Of a stretch of 64,000 nt of DNA, positions 50,976 through 58,777 are shown piece after piece (positions within the stretch are counted from its first letter, which is position 1; each line of letters starts with the position of its first letter). The stretch is taken from positions 1 through 64,000 of the forward strand of contig JAFTSO010000024.1 of the NCBI GenBank assembly GCA_017467265.1, given 5' to 3'. Origin of the DNA: Clostridia bacterium (GTDB taxonomy: Bacteria; Bacillota; Clostridia; Christensenellales; Borkfalkiaceae). A program made the position numbers and the translations under genes. The notes below the pieces were generated by a model, which made no database searches, was not told the DNA's origin, and saw only the letters and a program-made list of their open reading frames with translations.

Positions 50976-52207
50976 AATTTTCTCGTTAATTTTGAAACGT
51001 AGAAACCAGCCCCATAGGCGGTATCAGGCAAAAATTGCAATCCGTATTTTTTTATATCGTGCGCAAGCGGACTTTGCAATTCTTCCACAACAAAATCGGG
51101 GTGATTTTTCAAAAACGCGCCCACCGTTTCGTCGTTTTCGCATTGAAAAAGCGAACAAGTGGAATAATAGAGCGCACCGCCCTTTTTCACGTAGCGGCAA
51201 ACCGTATCCAAAATCGAGCGTTGCGTTTTGGCAAGCGCCGCAAAATCTTCCTTTTTTCTAAACAGCTTTATGTCGGGATTTTCGCTGATCGTGCCATAGC
51301 CCGAACAGGGCGCATCGCACAGCACCGCGTCGAATTTCTCTTCGTATTTTTCATCAAACGCCGCGCTATCCTTTTGCAGCTCGGTGATATTTTCCACGCC
51401 CATACGCCGCTTGTATTGCGTGATCAGCTCTACCCTGTGTTCGTGCAATTCAAAGGACGTAACGTGTCCGCATTTTGCTGCCAGTAGCACCGATTTACCG
51501 CCCGGCGCGGCACAGCAATCGAGCAGGCTATCGCAAGGCGAAACGCAGTCGCAAATGGCGATACTGCCCACCGATTGAAAGGTGTATTCGCCCTTATCAA
51601 ACCCTTCGTCACGTACGAAATTTTCAAAGATGTAATTGCCGTCGAACGGCGTTTTTACGTGCGACTTTTGCACATAGTTCTCCGCGCCCGACACAAAACG
51701 CACGGATACGCCGCCGCTCTTTGCCGCCGCAATTTTTTCCGCTCGCTCGCCATATTCCTTTTGCAGCATTTCCAGAGCAAACTGCGGATAGGACAGGGCG
51801 ATCGCCTTGCCTTGCACGCCCTTGGGCAACGCGCTATCCACCGCGTTTTTATCAAAACGGCGCAAAAAGGCGTTGACAAAACCGCTCACGCCGCTCTTGC
51901 CCAGTTTCTTGCAAAGATCTACCGCGCAATCGGTGATCATATACCGCTTTTTTTCCATATAGAGCAGCATATACAACGAAATTTTCAAAATCGTTCTAAC
52001 GGCAAGCTTTGGCGCTTTGGGCGCGTAAAAGCGAATACAATAATCAAAATAAAGATCGTTTTCCAGCACGCCGTACACGATTTTTACCGTCCGCGAACGG
52101 TACTGTTCTTCTATGTACGTGTCCGCAATCGCCTGCTTTACGTGCGCGCCGTCCGAATAGATTTTCGTCAAAATTTGAAAGGGATCGTAAACGGGGTTCG
52201 TCAGCAT
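50972..52207 (-). CDS. rsmB: 16S rRNA m5C967 methyltransferase RsmB
   Basis: 411 residues: N-terminal NusB-like RNA-binding domain (about 1-140) and C-terminal SAM methyltransferase with LDCCAAPGGKS, DAPCSGYGTI (one catalytic Cys) and YYSTCSLF (the second). ATG 52207 overlaps the last bases of fmt by 7, and a purine-rich AGGACAGGTG precedes it. In the conserved def-fmt-rsmB-rlmN order. Confidence 0.95.
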   Translation of the reverse strand: MLTNPVYDPFQILTKIYSDGAHVKQAIADTYIEEQYRSRTVKIVYGVLENDLYFDYCIRFYAPKAPKLAVRTILKISLYMLLYMEKKRYMITDCAVDLCKKLGKSGVSGFVNAFLRRFDKNAVDSALPKGVQGKAIALSYPQFALEMLQKEYGERAEKIAAAKSGGVSVRFVSGAENYVQKSHVKTPFDGNYIFENFVRDEGFDKGEYTFQSVGSIAICDCVSPCDSLLDCCAAPGGKSVLLAAKCGHVTSFELHEHRVELITQYKRRMGVENITELQKDSAAFDEKYEEKFDAVLCDAPCSGYGTISENPDIKLFRKKEDFAALAKTQRSILDTVCRYVKKGGALYYSTCSLFQCENDETVGAFLKNHPDFVVEELQSPLAHDIKKYGLQFLPDTAYGAGFYVSKLTRKL

Positions 52208-53151
52208 GTAAACACCTGTCCTTTCTGCACCTTTCTGCCGTTGAGAAGATCTCCCCCCGACATACGCTTGCCGCCCGATAATTGCACTTCCGTCAGCTTG
52301 ATCGCGCCATCCGCGCATTTGACCAGCAACCCCCGTTTGGGCTTGTCGGAAAGCACTTCGCCGATTGCCGCAAAACCAAACGCCGCGTTTTCTTCGTCCG
52401 TCAATACGGCGCGTTCCGCGCGGTAAATATTCAGCTTGTTTTCGCCCAAAATCGCGTAGGCGACGGGCGCAGGGTTCATACCCCGAACCAAGTTCACAAT
52501 CTCGTTTACAGGGCGATTAAAGTCTATTTTCGCGTGTTCTTTGTTGATCTTGCGAACGACCTGCACGCCGTCCGTCGCCTGCGCCGTCAACGTGTACTTT
52601 CCACCCTTGATCGCCGCCAACGCCTGCACGATCAATTTTGCGCCGAGCACGGAAAGACGCTCGGAGAGCTCGCCGTACGTTTCCGTGGGCGAAATCGGCG
52701 TTTCTTCCACGCATAACACGTCGCCGCTGTCCAAGCCCAGCTCCGTTTTCATAATCGAAACGCCCGTCGTTGTTTCGCCGTTGATAATACAGCTTTGTAT
52801 AGGCGAAGCGCCGCGGTATTGCGGCAACAGCCCTGCGTGGATATTCCACACGCCCTTGGGGAAACAATCCAAAACCGCCTGCGTTAAAATTTGCCCATAT
52901 GCACACGTGACCAAAAGCTCGCCACCGAGCACTTTTACGTTCTCGATCTCGTCACGGATTTTTTCGGGCTGCAACACGGGAATATTATGCGCGAGTGCAA
53001 ACGTTTTTACAGGGGGCGGCGTTAAAATTGCCTTTCTTCCCTGCGGCTTATCCTGCTGCGTAATCACGCCGACGACCTCGTAGCCGTTTTCTATGATGTT
53101 TTTCAAAGGGGCTACCGCAAAATCGGGCGTGCCTGCAAAGACGATTTTCAT
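52201..53151 (-). CDS. fmt: Methionyl-tRNA formyltransferase
   Basis: Formylates initiator Met-tRNA with 10-formyltetrahydrofolate. 316 residues: FAGTPDFAV at the N-terminus, NIHAGLLPQYRGASPI (catalytic Asn/His region) and the C-terminal OB-like domain. The frame stays open for 78 codons upstream but that runs through an E1 array; the ATG at 53151 has AGGAG six bases before it and matches the family start. Confidence 0.96.
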   Translation of the reverse strand: MKIVFAGTPDFAVAPLKNIIENGYEVVGVITQQDKPQGRKAILTPPPVKTFALAHNIPVLQPEKIRDEIENVKVLGGELLVTCAYGQILTQAVLDCFPKGVWNIHAGLLPQYRGASPIQSCIINGETTTGVSIMKTELGLDSGDVLCVEETPISPTETYGELSERLSVLGAKLIVQALAAIKGGKYTLTAQATDGVQVVRKINKEHAKIDFNRPVNEIVNLVRGMNPAPVAYAILGENKLNIYRAERAVLTDEENAAFGFAAIGEVLSDKPKRGLLVKCADGAIKLTEVQLSGGKRMSGGDLLNGRKVQKGQVFTC

Positions 53152-53172
53152 TGTTTGCTCCTGGCAAAAAAA

Positions 53173-53264
53173 GTGATTTGAAAAACTTTGTTTTTCGTGA
53201 TTTGAACGCTGTGCGTTCGTGAATTGAAAACCTACGGCTTTCGTGATTTGACGACTACGCCGTC
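53173..53264 (-). repeat. Element E1, left half only (fmt-def)
   Basis: Four hairpins behind GTGATTT/GTGAATT: GAAAAAC/GTTTTTC (53180-53196), GAACGC/GCGTTC (53204-53218), GAAAACC/GGCTTTC (53226-53242, one mismatch), GACGAC/GCCGTC (53250-53264, one mismatch). The right half is absent; a 91-bp unit takes its place. The first stem differs from the arg copies by paired changes. Confidence 0.85.
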
Positions 53265-53269
53265 GTTGC

Positions 53270-53354
53270 GGTGAGCCACCGCTGGCATATCTTACTATCT
53301 TTTCCACGTGTATGTACGCGCCCCACATTGGTTTGAACACGTAATCGACCGTGT
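53270..53354 (-). repeat. Single copy of the 91-bp unit
   Basis: About 85 bp similar to the tandem unit at 56381, starting GGTGAGCCACCGC and ending ATCGACCGTG, with several base changes. Confidence 0.8.
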
Positions 53355-53441
53355 GCGGAGCTGCGAGCGATACGCGAAGCCGCAATAGAAGCGTACCGAG
53401 TAGTACGTGATCGTTGCGACAATGCCCGTGCTCTACGCACG
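53349..53441 (-). repeat. Element E2, diverged copy (fmt side)
   Basis: Inner stem CGCAA/TTGCG (53381-53385 with 53414-53418), apical GCGTAC/GTACGT (53391-53396 with 53403-53408). Outer arms are weaker. Confidence 0.65.
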
Positions 53442-53453
53442 TTCGGTCGAGTT

Positions 53454-53555
53454 AAAACGGCGGAGCTGCGAGCAGTTCAAGGCGCGGCGAGGGAGCGTAC
53501 CGAGTAGTACGTGACCGAGCCGCAACGCTGAAATGCGACGCAGATACGTCGTTTA
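53454..53555 (-). repeat. Element E2, copy next to the def stop
   Basis: Outer arms AAAACGGCG (53454-53462) and CGTCGTTT (53547-53554), side hairpin CTG-CGAG-CAG (53466-53475), inner stem GCGGC/GCCGC (53484-53488 with 53519-53523), apical GCGTAC/GTACGT (53495-53500 with 53507-53512). The right arm overlaps the def stop (TAA, 53553-53555). Confidence 0.85.
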
Positions 53556-54005
53556 GGCTTTCTCGATGTGCACCGCTTTGTCTATATACAAAATCCCGTC
53601 GAGATGATCGAGCTCGTGACAGATCGCACGTGCAAAAAAACCTTTTGCCTTGACCGTCTGCTTTTCGCCGTTTCTGTCTTGATAGACCACCGTCACTTTC
53701 ATCGGACGGGAAACGATACCGCTCTTGCCGCGGACGGACAGACAGCCTTCCCAGCCGCTCTGCTCCCCTTTTTGGGAAACGATGACGGGATTGATGAACT
53801 CAAAATATCCTTCTTCTACGTCGACTACCGCCAAGCGGCGCAATACGCCCACCTGCGGCGCGGCAAGCCCTGCCCCGTCTTCCTTTTTTACCGTTTCTTT
53901 CATATCGTCTAAAAGTTTCCACAGCTTTTCGTCAAATTCTTCCACGGGGAAACATTTTTGTCTTAACACGTCGTCGCCGACCTGCACAACGTTTCTAATT
54001 GCCAT
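53553..54005 (-). CDS. def: Peptide deformylase
   Basis: Removes the formyl group from new proteins. The three motifs are present: GAGLAAPQVG, GWEGCLSV (metal Cys) and CHELDHLDG (two metal His and the catalytic Glu). 150 residues, short type. AGGAGT precedes the ATG. Its stop codon is part of an E2 element. Confidence 0.96.
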   Translation of the reverse strand: MAIRNVVQVGDDVLRQKCFPVEEFDEKLWKLLDDMKETVKKEDGAGLAAPQVGVLRRLAVVDVEEGYFEFINPVIVSQKGEQSGWEGCLSVRGKSGIVSRPMKVTVVYQDRNGEKQTVKAKGFFARAICHELDHLDGILYIDKAVHIEKA

Positions 54006-54020
54006 AATTTTTACTCCTAA

Positions 54021-54095
54021 TCGGTTTTAACTTTTCGTACACGAGCAAGGAAAAACACAAGCCTGACGCCGTATTGCGACGCATATATGCGTTTA
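54021..54095 (-). repeat. Degenerate E2 remnant between def and priA
   Basis: TTTTC/GAAAA flank CGTACACGAGCAAG, which matches the right half of the E2 copy at 31409; then TGCGACGCATATATGCGTTTAA, like the conserved E2 end, runs into the priA stop (54093-54095). Confidence 0.55.
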
Positions 54096-56267
54096 ACTCA
54101 AATTCGTGGGGTTTTCTTCCACCGCCACCACCACGTCCCGATTTCGCGCGTTCGCACAAATATCGTAAATCAACGGCAAAACGGACGTGTCCGACAGCCG
54201 CATTAATACCTGATAGCGGTGTTTGTTCTGTATGCGTTTGATCGGCGCGCGCATTTTGTTAAAGAACAGGAATTTTTCGCTCTGCTCCGTGTAGAGCTTT
54301 TCCAGCTCCACGTATATTTCGCGCAAAGTTTCGATCGTCTTTTTATCGTCCTCGCCCGTGACCAACACGCGTACGATCTTGGAAAAGGGCGGAAATTGCA
54401 TTGCTGCGCGCAGGGAAATCTCGTTCTCGTAAAACCCTGCGTAATCGTACGCCGTCGCAAACCGCAACACTTCGTTTTCGGGATCGAACGTCTGCAAAAC
54501 GACCTTGCCTTTCTCTTCCGCTCTGCCGCTGCGCCCTGCCACTTGGGTTAAGAGCTGAAACGTACGCTCGCCGCTCCGATAATCGGAAAAATGCAGACTC
54601 ATATCTGCGTCCAAAATCCCCACCAACGTGACGGACGGGAAATCGTGCCCTTTTGCAATCATCTGCGTACCTACGAGAATATCCGCCTTATGCTCGCCAA
54701 AGGCTTTCAGGATTTTATAATGCCCTTCCTTGCCGCTCGTCGTGTCGTTGTCCATACGCAAAATCCGCGCCGCAGGGTACAGCTTTTGCAACTCCGCCGC
54801 TACCCTTTGCGTGCCCGTACCTGCATACGAAAGTTTCACGCCGCCGCACTCCGGACAGGCGGAAAGCATATTGTATTTCGTGCCACAGTAGTGGCATTTC
54901 AGGCAATTTTCATCGCGGTGATAGGTGAGCGAAACGTCGCATTGTTGACATTTTGCAACGTAGCCGCACTCCTTGCAAATCACCGTTTGCGAATACCCAC
55001 GGCGGTTTAAGAATAAAATTGCCTGCTTATCCGCCGCAAGGCATTTTTCTATCTCTTCTTTGAGCGCGCCCGAAAACGCCGAATTATTTCCGCGGCGCAC
55101 TTCACGGCGCATATCCGCAATAATAATCTCGGGCAACGGGCGTTTGTTGATGCGCTTTTCCAGACGAATTAGCGAAAATTCCCCTTCCTTCGCGCGCTTG
55201 TAGGTATCCACGGCAGGCGTCGCGCTGCCCAACACCAGCTTGCAAGCGTTCCGCTTTGCACGCAGCAAAGCCACGTCAAAGGTATTGTAGCGAGGCGAAG
55301 TTTCACTAGCATAGCTAGATTCGTGTTCTTCGTCGATGATGATCACGCCCAAATTTTCTAAGGGCGCAAATACCGCGCTGCGCGCGCCGATCGCGATCTT
55401 CGCTTCGCCTGTACGCAGCCGCCACCACTCGTCAAACCGCTCGCCTGCGGACAGTCCGCTGTGCAAAATCGCCGCGTTCCGACCAAACCGCGCGCGGAGC
55501 TGGGAGAGCATCTGCGGCGTGAGCGAAATTTCAGGCACGAGAAAAATGGACGTCTTGCCCTTTTTTAATTGCTGTGCAATCAGCGTGAGATAAATCTCCG
55601 TTTTTCCGCTGCCCGTGACGCCGTGGATGAGCTGTACGGTGCGGCTGTCCGTATTCACCGTATCCACCGCGCGCTGCTGATCGGCGGTGAGCGTTCGTTC
55701 CACGCTCTCGCTCTCTACGTTCTTGTACGGATCGCGCAAAATCTGTTCTTTCGTGATCTTGACGTACCCTTTTTTTTCGAGCGCGGCTACGCCGCCGGGA
55801 AATAGATTATTCAAAAACGCACACTCGCTCTTGCCGTTATCCCGTAAATATTCTGCCGCGCCCAGCTGATTTTTTGCGTTCTTGGAGAATTTCATCTCCG
55901 CAAAATCCACCGCCAACGCCGCGTAATTCTTCGTCAGCTCACGCACTTTGCCCGTCCGCATTTCGGACGGCAAAAACAGCCTGAGCGTCAATGCCTTGGG
56001 CACGCGGTATCTCGCCGCCAACTTTTCTGCGAGCGCCAAACACTCCGCATTGAGCGCAGGCAACTCGTCAGGGCAGGGCTGGACTTTTTTCAGTTTTTCC
56101 AAGGGATAATCGGACGTCGCCTTGATACGCATCACGAACCCGGGCAATGTTTTGCCGCCAAAAGGCGCGCGAACGCGGCTGCCAACGACTACGCTGTCGT
56201 CGCACAGATAATCGAAAATTTTGTCCGTTTCACTCGCCGCAATATCGACGATAACTTCTGCGATCAT
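54093..56267 (-). CDS. priA: Primosomal protein N' (replication restart helicase PriA)
   Basis: Restarts replication at repaired forks. 724 residues: N-terminal 3'-DNA-binding domain, helicase core with Walker A GVTGSGKTE and IIDEEHESSY (DEEH), and the zinc region with four CxxC pairs (CKECGYVAKCQQC, CLKCHYC, CPECGG). QVAGRSGR is motif VI. Start 56267 follows TAAGGGTGGCGT, only 16 bases from an E1 array. The stop lies in a decayed E2. Confidence 0.95.
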   Translation of the reverse strand: MIAEVIVDIAASETDKIFDYLCDDSVVVGSRVRAPFGGKTLPGFVMRIKATSDYPLEKLKKVQPCPDELPALNAECLALAEKLAARYRVPKALTLRLFLPSEMRTGKVRELTKNYAALAVDFAEMKFSKNAKNQLGAAEYLRDNGKSECAFLNNLFPGGVAALEKKGYVKITKEQILRDPYKNVESESVERTLTADQQRAVDTVNTDSRTVQLIHGVTGSGKTEIYLTLIAQQLKKGKTSIFLVPEISLTPQMLSQLRARFGRNAAILHSGLSAGERFDEWWRLRTGEAKIAIGARSAVFAPLENLGVIIIDEEHESSYASETSPRYNTFDVALLRAKRNACKLVLGSATPAVDTYKRAKEGEFSLIRLEKRINKRPLPEIIIADMRREVRRGNNSAFSGALKEEIEKCLAADKQAILFLNRRGYSQTVICKECGYVAKCQQCDVSLTYHRDENCLKCHYCGTKYNMLSACPECGGVKLSYAGTGTQRVAAELQKLYPAARILRMDNDTTSGKEGHYKILKAFGEHKADILVGTQMIAKGHDFPSVTLVGILDADMSLHFSDYRSGERTFQLLTQVAGRSGRAEEKGKVVLQTFDPENEVLRFATAYDYAGFYENEISLRAAMQFPPFSKIVRVLVTGEDDKKTIETLREIYVELEKLYTEQSEKFLFFNKMRAPIKRIQNKHRYQVLMRLSDTSVLPLIYDICANARNRDVVVAVEENPTNLS

Positions 56268-56283
56268 ACGCCACCCTTAGAAA

Positions 56284-56375
56284 ATGATTTGAAAGGCGTT
56301 GCCTTTCGTGATTTGAACGCTGTGCGTTCGTGAATTGAAAACCTATGGTTTTCGTGATTTGACGGCTGCGTCGTC
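56284..56375 (-). repeat. Element E1, left half (priA side)
   Basis: Hairpins GAAAGGC/GCCTTTC, GAACGC/GCGTTC, GAAAACC/GGTTTTC and GACGGC/GTCGTC (G-U) behind ATGATTT, GTGATTT, GTGAATT, GTGATTT. Confidence 0.87.
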
Positions 56376-56380
56376 GTTGC

Positions 56381-56676
56381 GGTGAGCCACCGCTGGCATG
56401 TTTTACTATCCTTTCCACGTGGGTGCATGCACCCCACGTTGGTTTGAGTACGTAATCGACCGTGCTTTGACGGTGAACCACCGCTGGCATATCTTACTAT
56501 CTCTTCCACGTGTGTGTATGCACCCCACGTTGGTTTGAGTACGTAATCGACCGTGCTTTGACGGTGAGCCACCGCTGGCATATCTTACTATCTCTTCCAC
56601 GTGTGTGTATGCACCCCACGTTGGTTTGAGTACGTAATCGACCGTGCTTTGACGGTGAGCCACCGCTGGCATATCT
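56381..56676 (-). repeat. 91-bp tandem repeat, 3 copies plus a partial fourth
   Basis: Units begin at 56381, 56472, 56563 and 56654, an exact 91-bp period. Each opens with GGTGAGCCACCGC (a hairpin), has CCACGTG and GCACCCCACGTTGG, and ends with ATCGACCGTGCTTTGAC. Copies 2 and 3 are almost identical; copy 1 differs at several sites. 91 is not a multiple of 3, so it is not a protein repeat. Confidence 0.9.
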
Positions 56677-56677
56677 G

Positions 56678-56750
56678 CCGTTTTTGCGTCTGTCATTACG
56701 AACGGAGCGCAAGCGAAGTGCGGTAATCTCGCAAAACGGCTCGCTATGAC
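56678..56750. repeat. Palindromic element E3
   Basis: GTCATTACGA (56692-56701) is matched by the inverse at 56741-56750 (8 of 10), and GCCGTTTTTGCG (56678-56689) by CGCAAAACGGC (56730-56740). It resembles the widespread GTCATTGCGAGCGGAGC-type palindromes of gut bacteria. Confidence 0.65.
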
Positions 56751-56772
56751 CTATTTACAATCTTACCACAAC

Positions 56773-56859
56773 GCAAAGCATAGCTTTGCTATTCACGCGC
56801 CCCTTTGGGCGCAATTCACGTTTTGCTAAAAACAATTCACGCAACTGCGTTGCAATTCA
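56773..56859 (-). repeat. Element E1, right half (rpoZ side)
   Basis: Hairpins GCAAAGC/GCTTTGC, GCGCCC/GGGCGC, GTTTT/AAAAC, GCAAC/GTTGC separated by TATTCAC/AATTCAC. The second stem is one pair longer than in the arg copies and is perfectly paired. Confidence 0.87.
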
Positions 56860-56861
56860 TT

Positions 56862-56890
56862 AAAAAATGCCTCGCGAGCGAGGCTATTTT
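56862..56890 (-). terminator. Terminator after rpoZ
   Basis: Minus strand GCCTCG-CTCG-CGAGGC (56869-56884) flanked by A-run and ATTTTTT, immediately after the rpoZ stop. Confidence 0.88.
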
Positions 56891-57112
56891 TTAGTCCTTT
56901 GCAACGATCACCTTACCGTCTGCAATATCTTTGCAAGCGGCAAGCAATTCTTTGTCCTTGCCCGTCGAATCGTGCACGCCAAGGTTGCGCTCCGTTTCAA
57001 TAATCTGACGGGCGCGTTTCGCCGCGATCGTGCACAGCGCATAACGGCTGATAGGTTCTTCTTCCGTACCAAGTTTACGGATCATTGCATCTACCGAAGG
57101 TTCATTAATCAT
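56891..57112 (-). CDS. rpoZ: RNA polymerase omega subunit
   Basis: A 73-residue omega subunit that helps assemble RNA polymerase. SRYALCTIAAKRARQI is the family core. It follows gmk by 37 bp as in most Bacillota and ends in a strong terminator. Confidence 0.93.
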   Translation of the reverse strand: MINEPSVDAMIRKLGTEEEPISRYALCTIAAKRARQIIETERNLGVHDSTGKDKELLAACKDIADGKVIVAKD

Positions 57113-57149
57113 ATTTTTACACTCCTTATTCTGTGTTTTTTATCGTTTT

Positions 57150-57698
57150 TTAGTCAGCGTCGAGAATACGTTCCAGCTCGCCCAGCGCACGTTCCAGCTC
57201 GTCGTTGATAACGACGTAATCGTATTTATCCTGCTGCGACAGCTCGTATTCCAGCCGCGAAAGGCGGTTTTCGATCGCCTCGTGCGTTTCCGTGCCCCGT
57301 CCTATCAAACGGCGTTTCAGCTCGTCCACAGACGGCGGCGCGATCATTATCAAAACGCTCTCGGGAATCGCCTTTTTCGCGTTCAAAGCCCCTACTACGT
57401 CGATCTCCAAAATCACCGATTTTTCTTGCAGCATTTGCCGCACAAAGCTCTTCGGCGTGCCGTAATAATTGCCAAAATGCTCGTCATATTCCAAAAAATC
57501 GTTCTCCTCGATGCGGCGCAAAAATTCTTCTTTCGTTAAAAAGAAATATTCCTTGCCGTGCGTTTCACCCGTGCGTGGCGAGCGCGTGGTGCAAGAAATC
57601 GATTCCACAACGTCGGCGCGGCGCGCCTTCAACGCCTTGACGAGCGTACCTTTGCCTACCCCCGACGGACCGGAGATCACCAGCAGCTTGTTTTTCAT
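57150..57698 (-). CDS. gmk: Guanylate kinase
   Basis: GMP plus ATP to GDP plus ADP. 182 residues; P-loop SGPSGVGKGT (9-18), CTTRSPRTGETHGKEYFF as GMP-binding site, FGNYYGTPKS. 12 bp after yicC. The remA gene often found between the two in Bacillus is absent. Confidence 0.96.
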   Translation of the reverse strand: MKNKLLVISGPSGVGKGTLVKALKARRADVVESISCTTRSPRTGETHGKEYFFLTKEEFLRRIEENDFLEYDEHFGNYYGTPKSFVRQMLQEKSVILEIDVVGALNAKKAIPESVLIMIAPPSVDELKRRLIGRGTETHEAIENRLSRLEYELSQQDKYDYVVINDELERALGELERILDAD

Positions 57699-57710
57699 CG
57701 TCCTTGCTCC

Positions 57711-58586
57711 TTATTCGAGATTTTGCACTTGTTCACGGATCTTTTCGATCTCGTTTTTCAGCGCTAATCCTGCGCGCGTAATCGTCACGTCGTTGCTCTT
57801 CGAACAGGTCGTATTCGCTTCGCGGTTAAATTCCTGCACCAAAAAGTCGAGTTTTCTGCCCACAATTCCTTCCGTCGCGATGGAGCGGAATTGCTCGATA
57901 TGACTACGAAGACGGGTGAGCTCTTCGTCGATATTGCTCTTGTCCGTAAACACGGCGACTTCGGTCAAAATGCGGCTCTCGTCGATTTTCGCCTCTGCCA
58001 AATATTCCTGCACGCGAGCGGTGAGTTTTTCGCGGTATTCCTGCGCGATCATCGGCGCACGAGCGGAAATTTCGTCCACCAAATTCTCAATCGTCGCGAC
58101 GCGAGAGAGCATATCTTCCTTTAACTTCTCCCCTTCCACGGCACGCATTTCGTTGAGCTTGTCGAGCGCCATATTCAACGCAATATCCAGCGCCTTCGTC
58201 ATCTCTTCGTCAAGGCTAACGCTGTCTTCCTGTTTGAGCACTTCGGGATAGCGGAGCACGGACGAGAGCGTCACGTCGTCGGGCAGATCGGGAAATTGCT
58301 CTTTAAGCGCCTTTGCCGCCGCCACGTACGAACTTGCGAGCGGAATATCCACGGCAAGCGACGTAGGACGTTCGCGTTTGTCCTTGAACGAAATGAACAG
58401 ATCCGCGTGGCCGCGCGTGAGCTTTTTACGGATCGTAGTACGGATAACGTCTTCGTACGCAGCGAAGATACGCGGTGCTTTGATCGAGACGTCCAAATAA
58501 CGGTTGTTCACCGTCTTGATCTCGCAGGTCAGCTCCAAGCCGCCTTCCGCATATTCCCCTTTTCCGTACCCCGTCATACTGAGCAT
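57711..58586 (-). CDS. YicC/YloC family endoribonuclease
   Basis: 291 residues of the YicC family, an RNase involved in RNA turnover. Family start SMTGYGKGEY and TVNNRYLDVSIK; the C-terminus has RKLDFLVQEFNREANTTCSKSND, the strongly conserved segment. First gene of the block yicC-gmk-rpoZ; AAAGGGGATAAAGAT before the ATG. Confidence 0.93.
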   Translation of the reverse strand: MLSMTGYGKGEYAEGGLELTCEIKTVNNRYLDVSIKAPRIFAAYEDVIRTTIRKKLTRGHADLFISFKDKRERPTSLAVDIPLASSYVAAAKALKEQFPDLPDDVTLSSVLRYPEVLKQEDSVSLDEEMTKALDIALNMALDKLNEMRAVEGEKLKEDMLSRVATIENLVDEISARAPMIAQEYREKLTARVQEYLAEAKIDESRILTEVAVFTDKSNIDEELTRLRSHIEQFRSIATEGIVGRKLDFLVQEFNREANTTCSKSNDVTITRAGLALKNEIEKIREQVQNLE

Positions 58587-58650
58587 ATCTTTATCCCCTT
58601 TTGCGCCCGATTTTGGCGCGTTTTCGTTTGCCCGTTTTACGGGTTATACC

Positions 58651-58679
58651 ATTATAGCAGATATTTTTGTATTTTTCAA
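58651..58679 (-). promoter_or_regulatory. Promoter of yicC-gmk-rpoZ
   Basis: Minus strand TTGAAA (58674-58679), 17 bp, TATAAT (58651-58656); a small CCCGT/ACGGG hairpin lies in the leader. Confidence 0.82.
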
Positions 58680-58697
58680 GCCCTTTTTCTCTTTTTT

Positions 58698-58743
58698 TAT
58701 ATAAAAAAGAGAGAAAAATGCGGAGCAAAATGTGCTCCGCATT
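58698..58743 (-). terminator. Terminator after the repeat lipoprotein
   Basis: Perfect 10-bp stem AATGCGGAGC / GCTCCGCATT (58717-58743), then on the minus strand TTTTTCTCTCTTTTTT. Confidence 0.88.
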
Positions 58744-58777
58744 GTTTATACCCGTTTTTACTTTCGCTCAAACGATA

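Larger units (their letters stand above)
53152..53552. other. fmt-def gap filled by repeat elements
   Basis: 401 bp without a gene. From the fmt side: left half of an E1 array (53173-53264), one copy of the 91-bp unit (about 53270-53354), then two E2 elements (about 53349-53441 and 53454-53555). Confidence 0.8.
56268..56890. other. priA-rpoZ gap: split E1, 91-bp tandem repeat and E3
   Basis: 623 bp without a gene. In order: E1 left half (56284-56375), three and a quarter tandem 91-bp units (56381-56676), palindrome E3 (56678-56750), E1 right half (56773-56859) and the rpoZ terminator. Confidence 0.85.

Noticed and set aside
53152..53385. 78-codon N-terminal extension of fmt
   Set aside because: It translates E1 and the 91-bp unit; the family start at 53151 has a good AGGAG.
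56381..56676. 91-bp tandem repeat as CRISPR or replication iterons
   Set aside because: There are no spacers, and no rep, dnaA or DnaA-box cluster is nearby.
56230..56712. Several open frames through the 91-bp tandem repeat
   Set aside because: The period is not divisible by three and the frames shift between copies; they have no ribosome sites.
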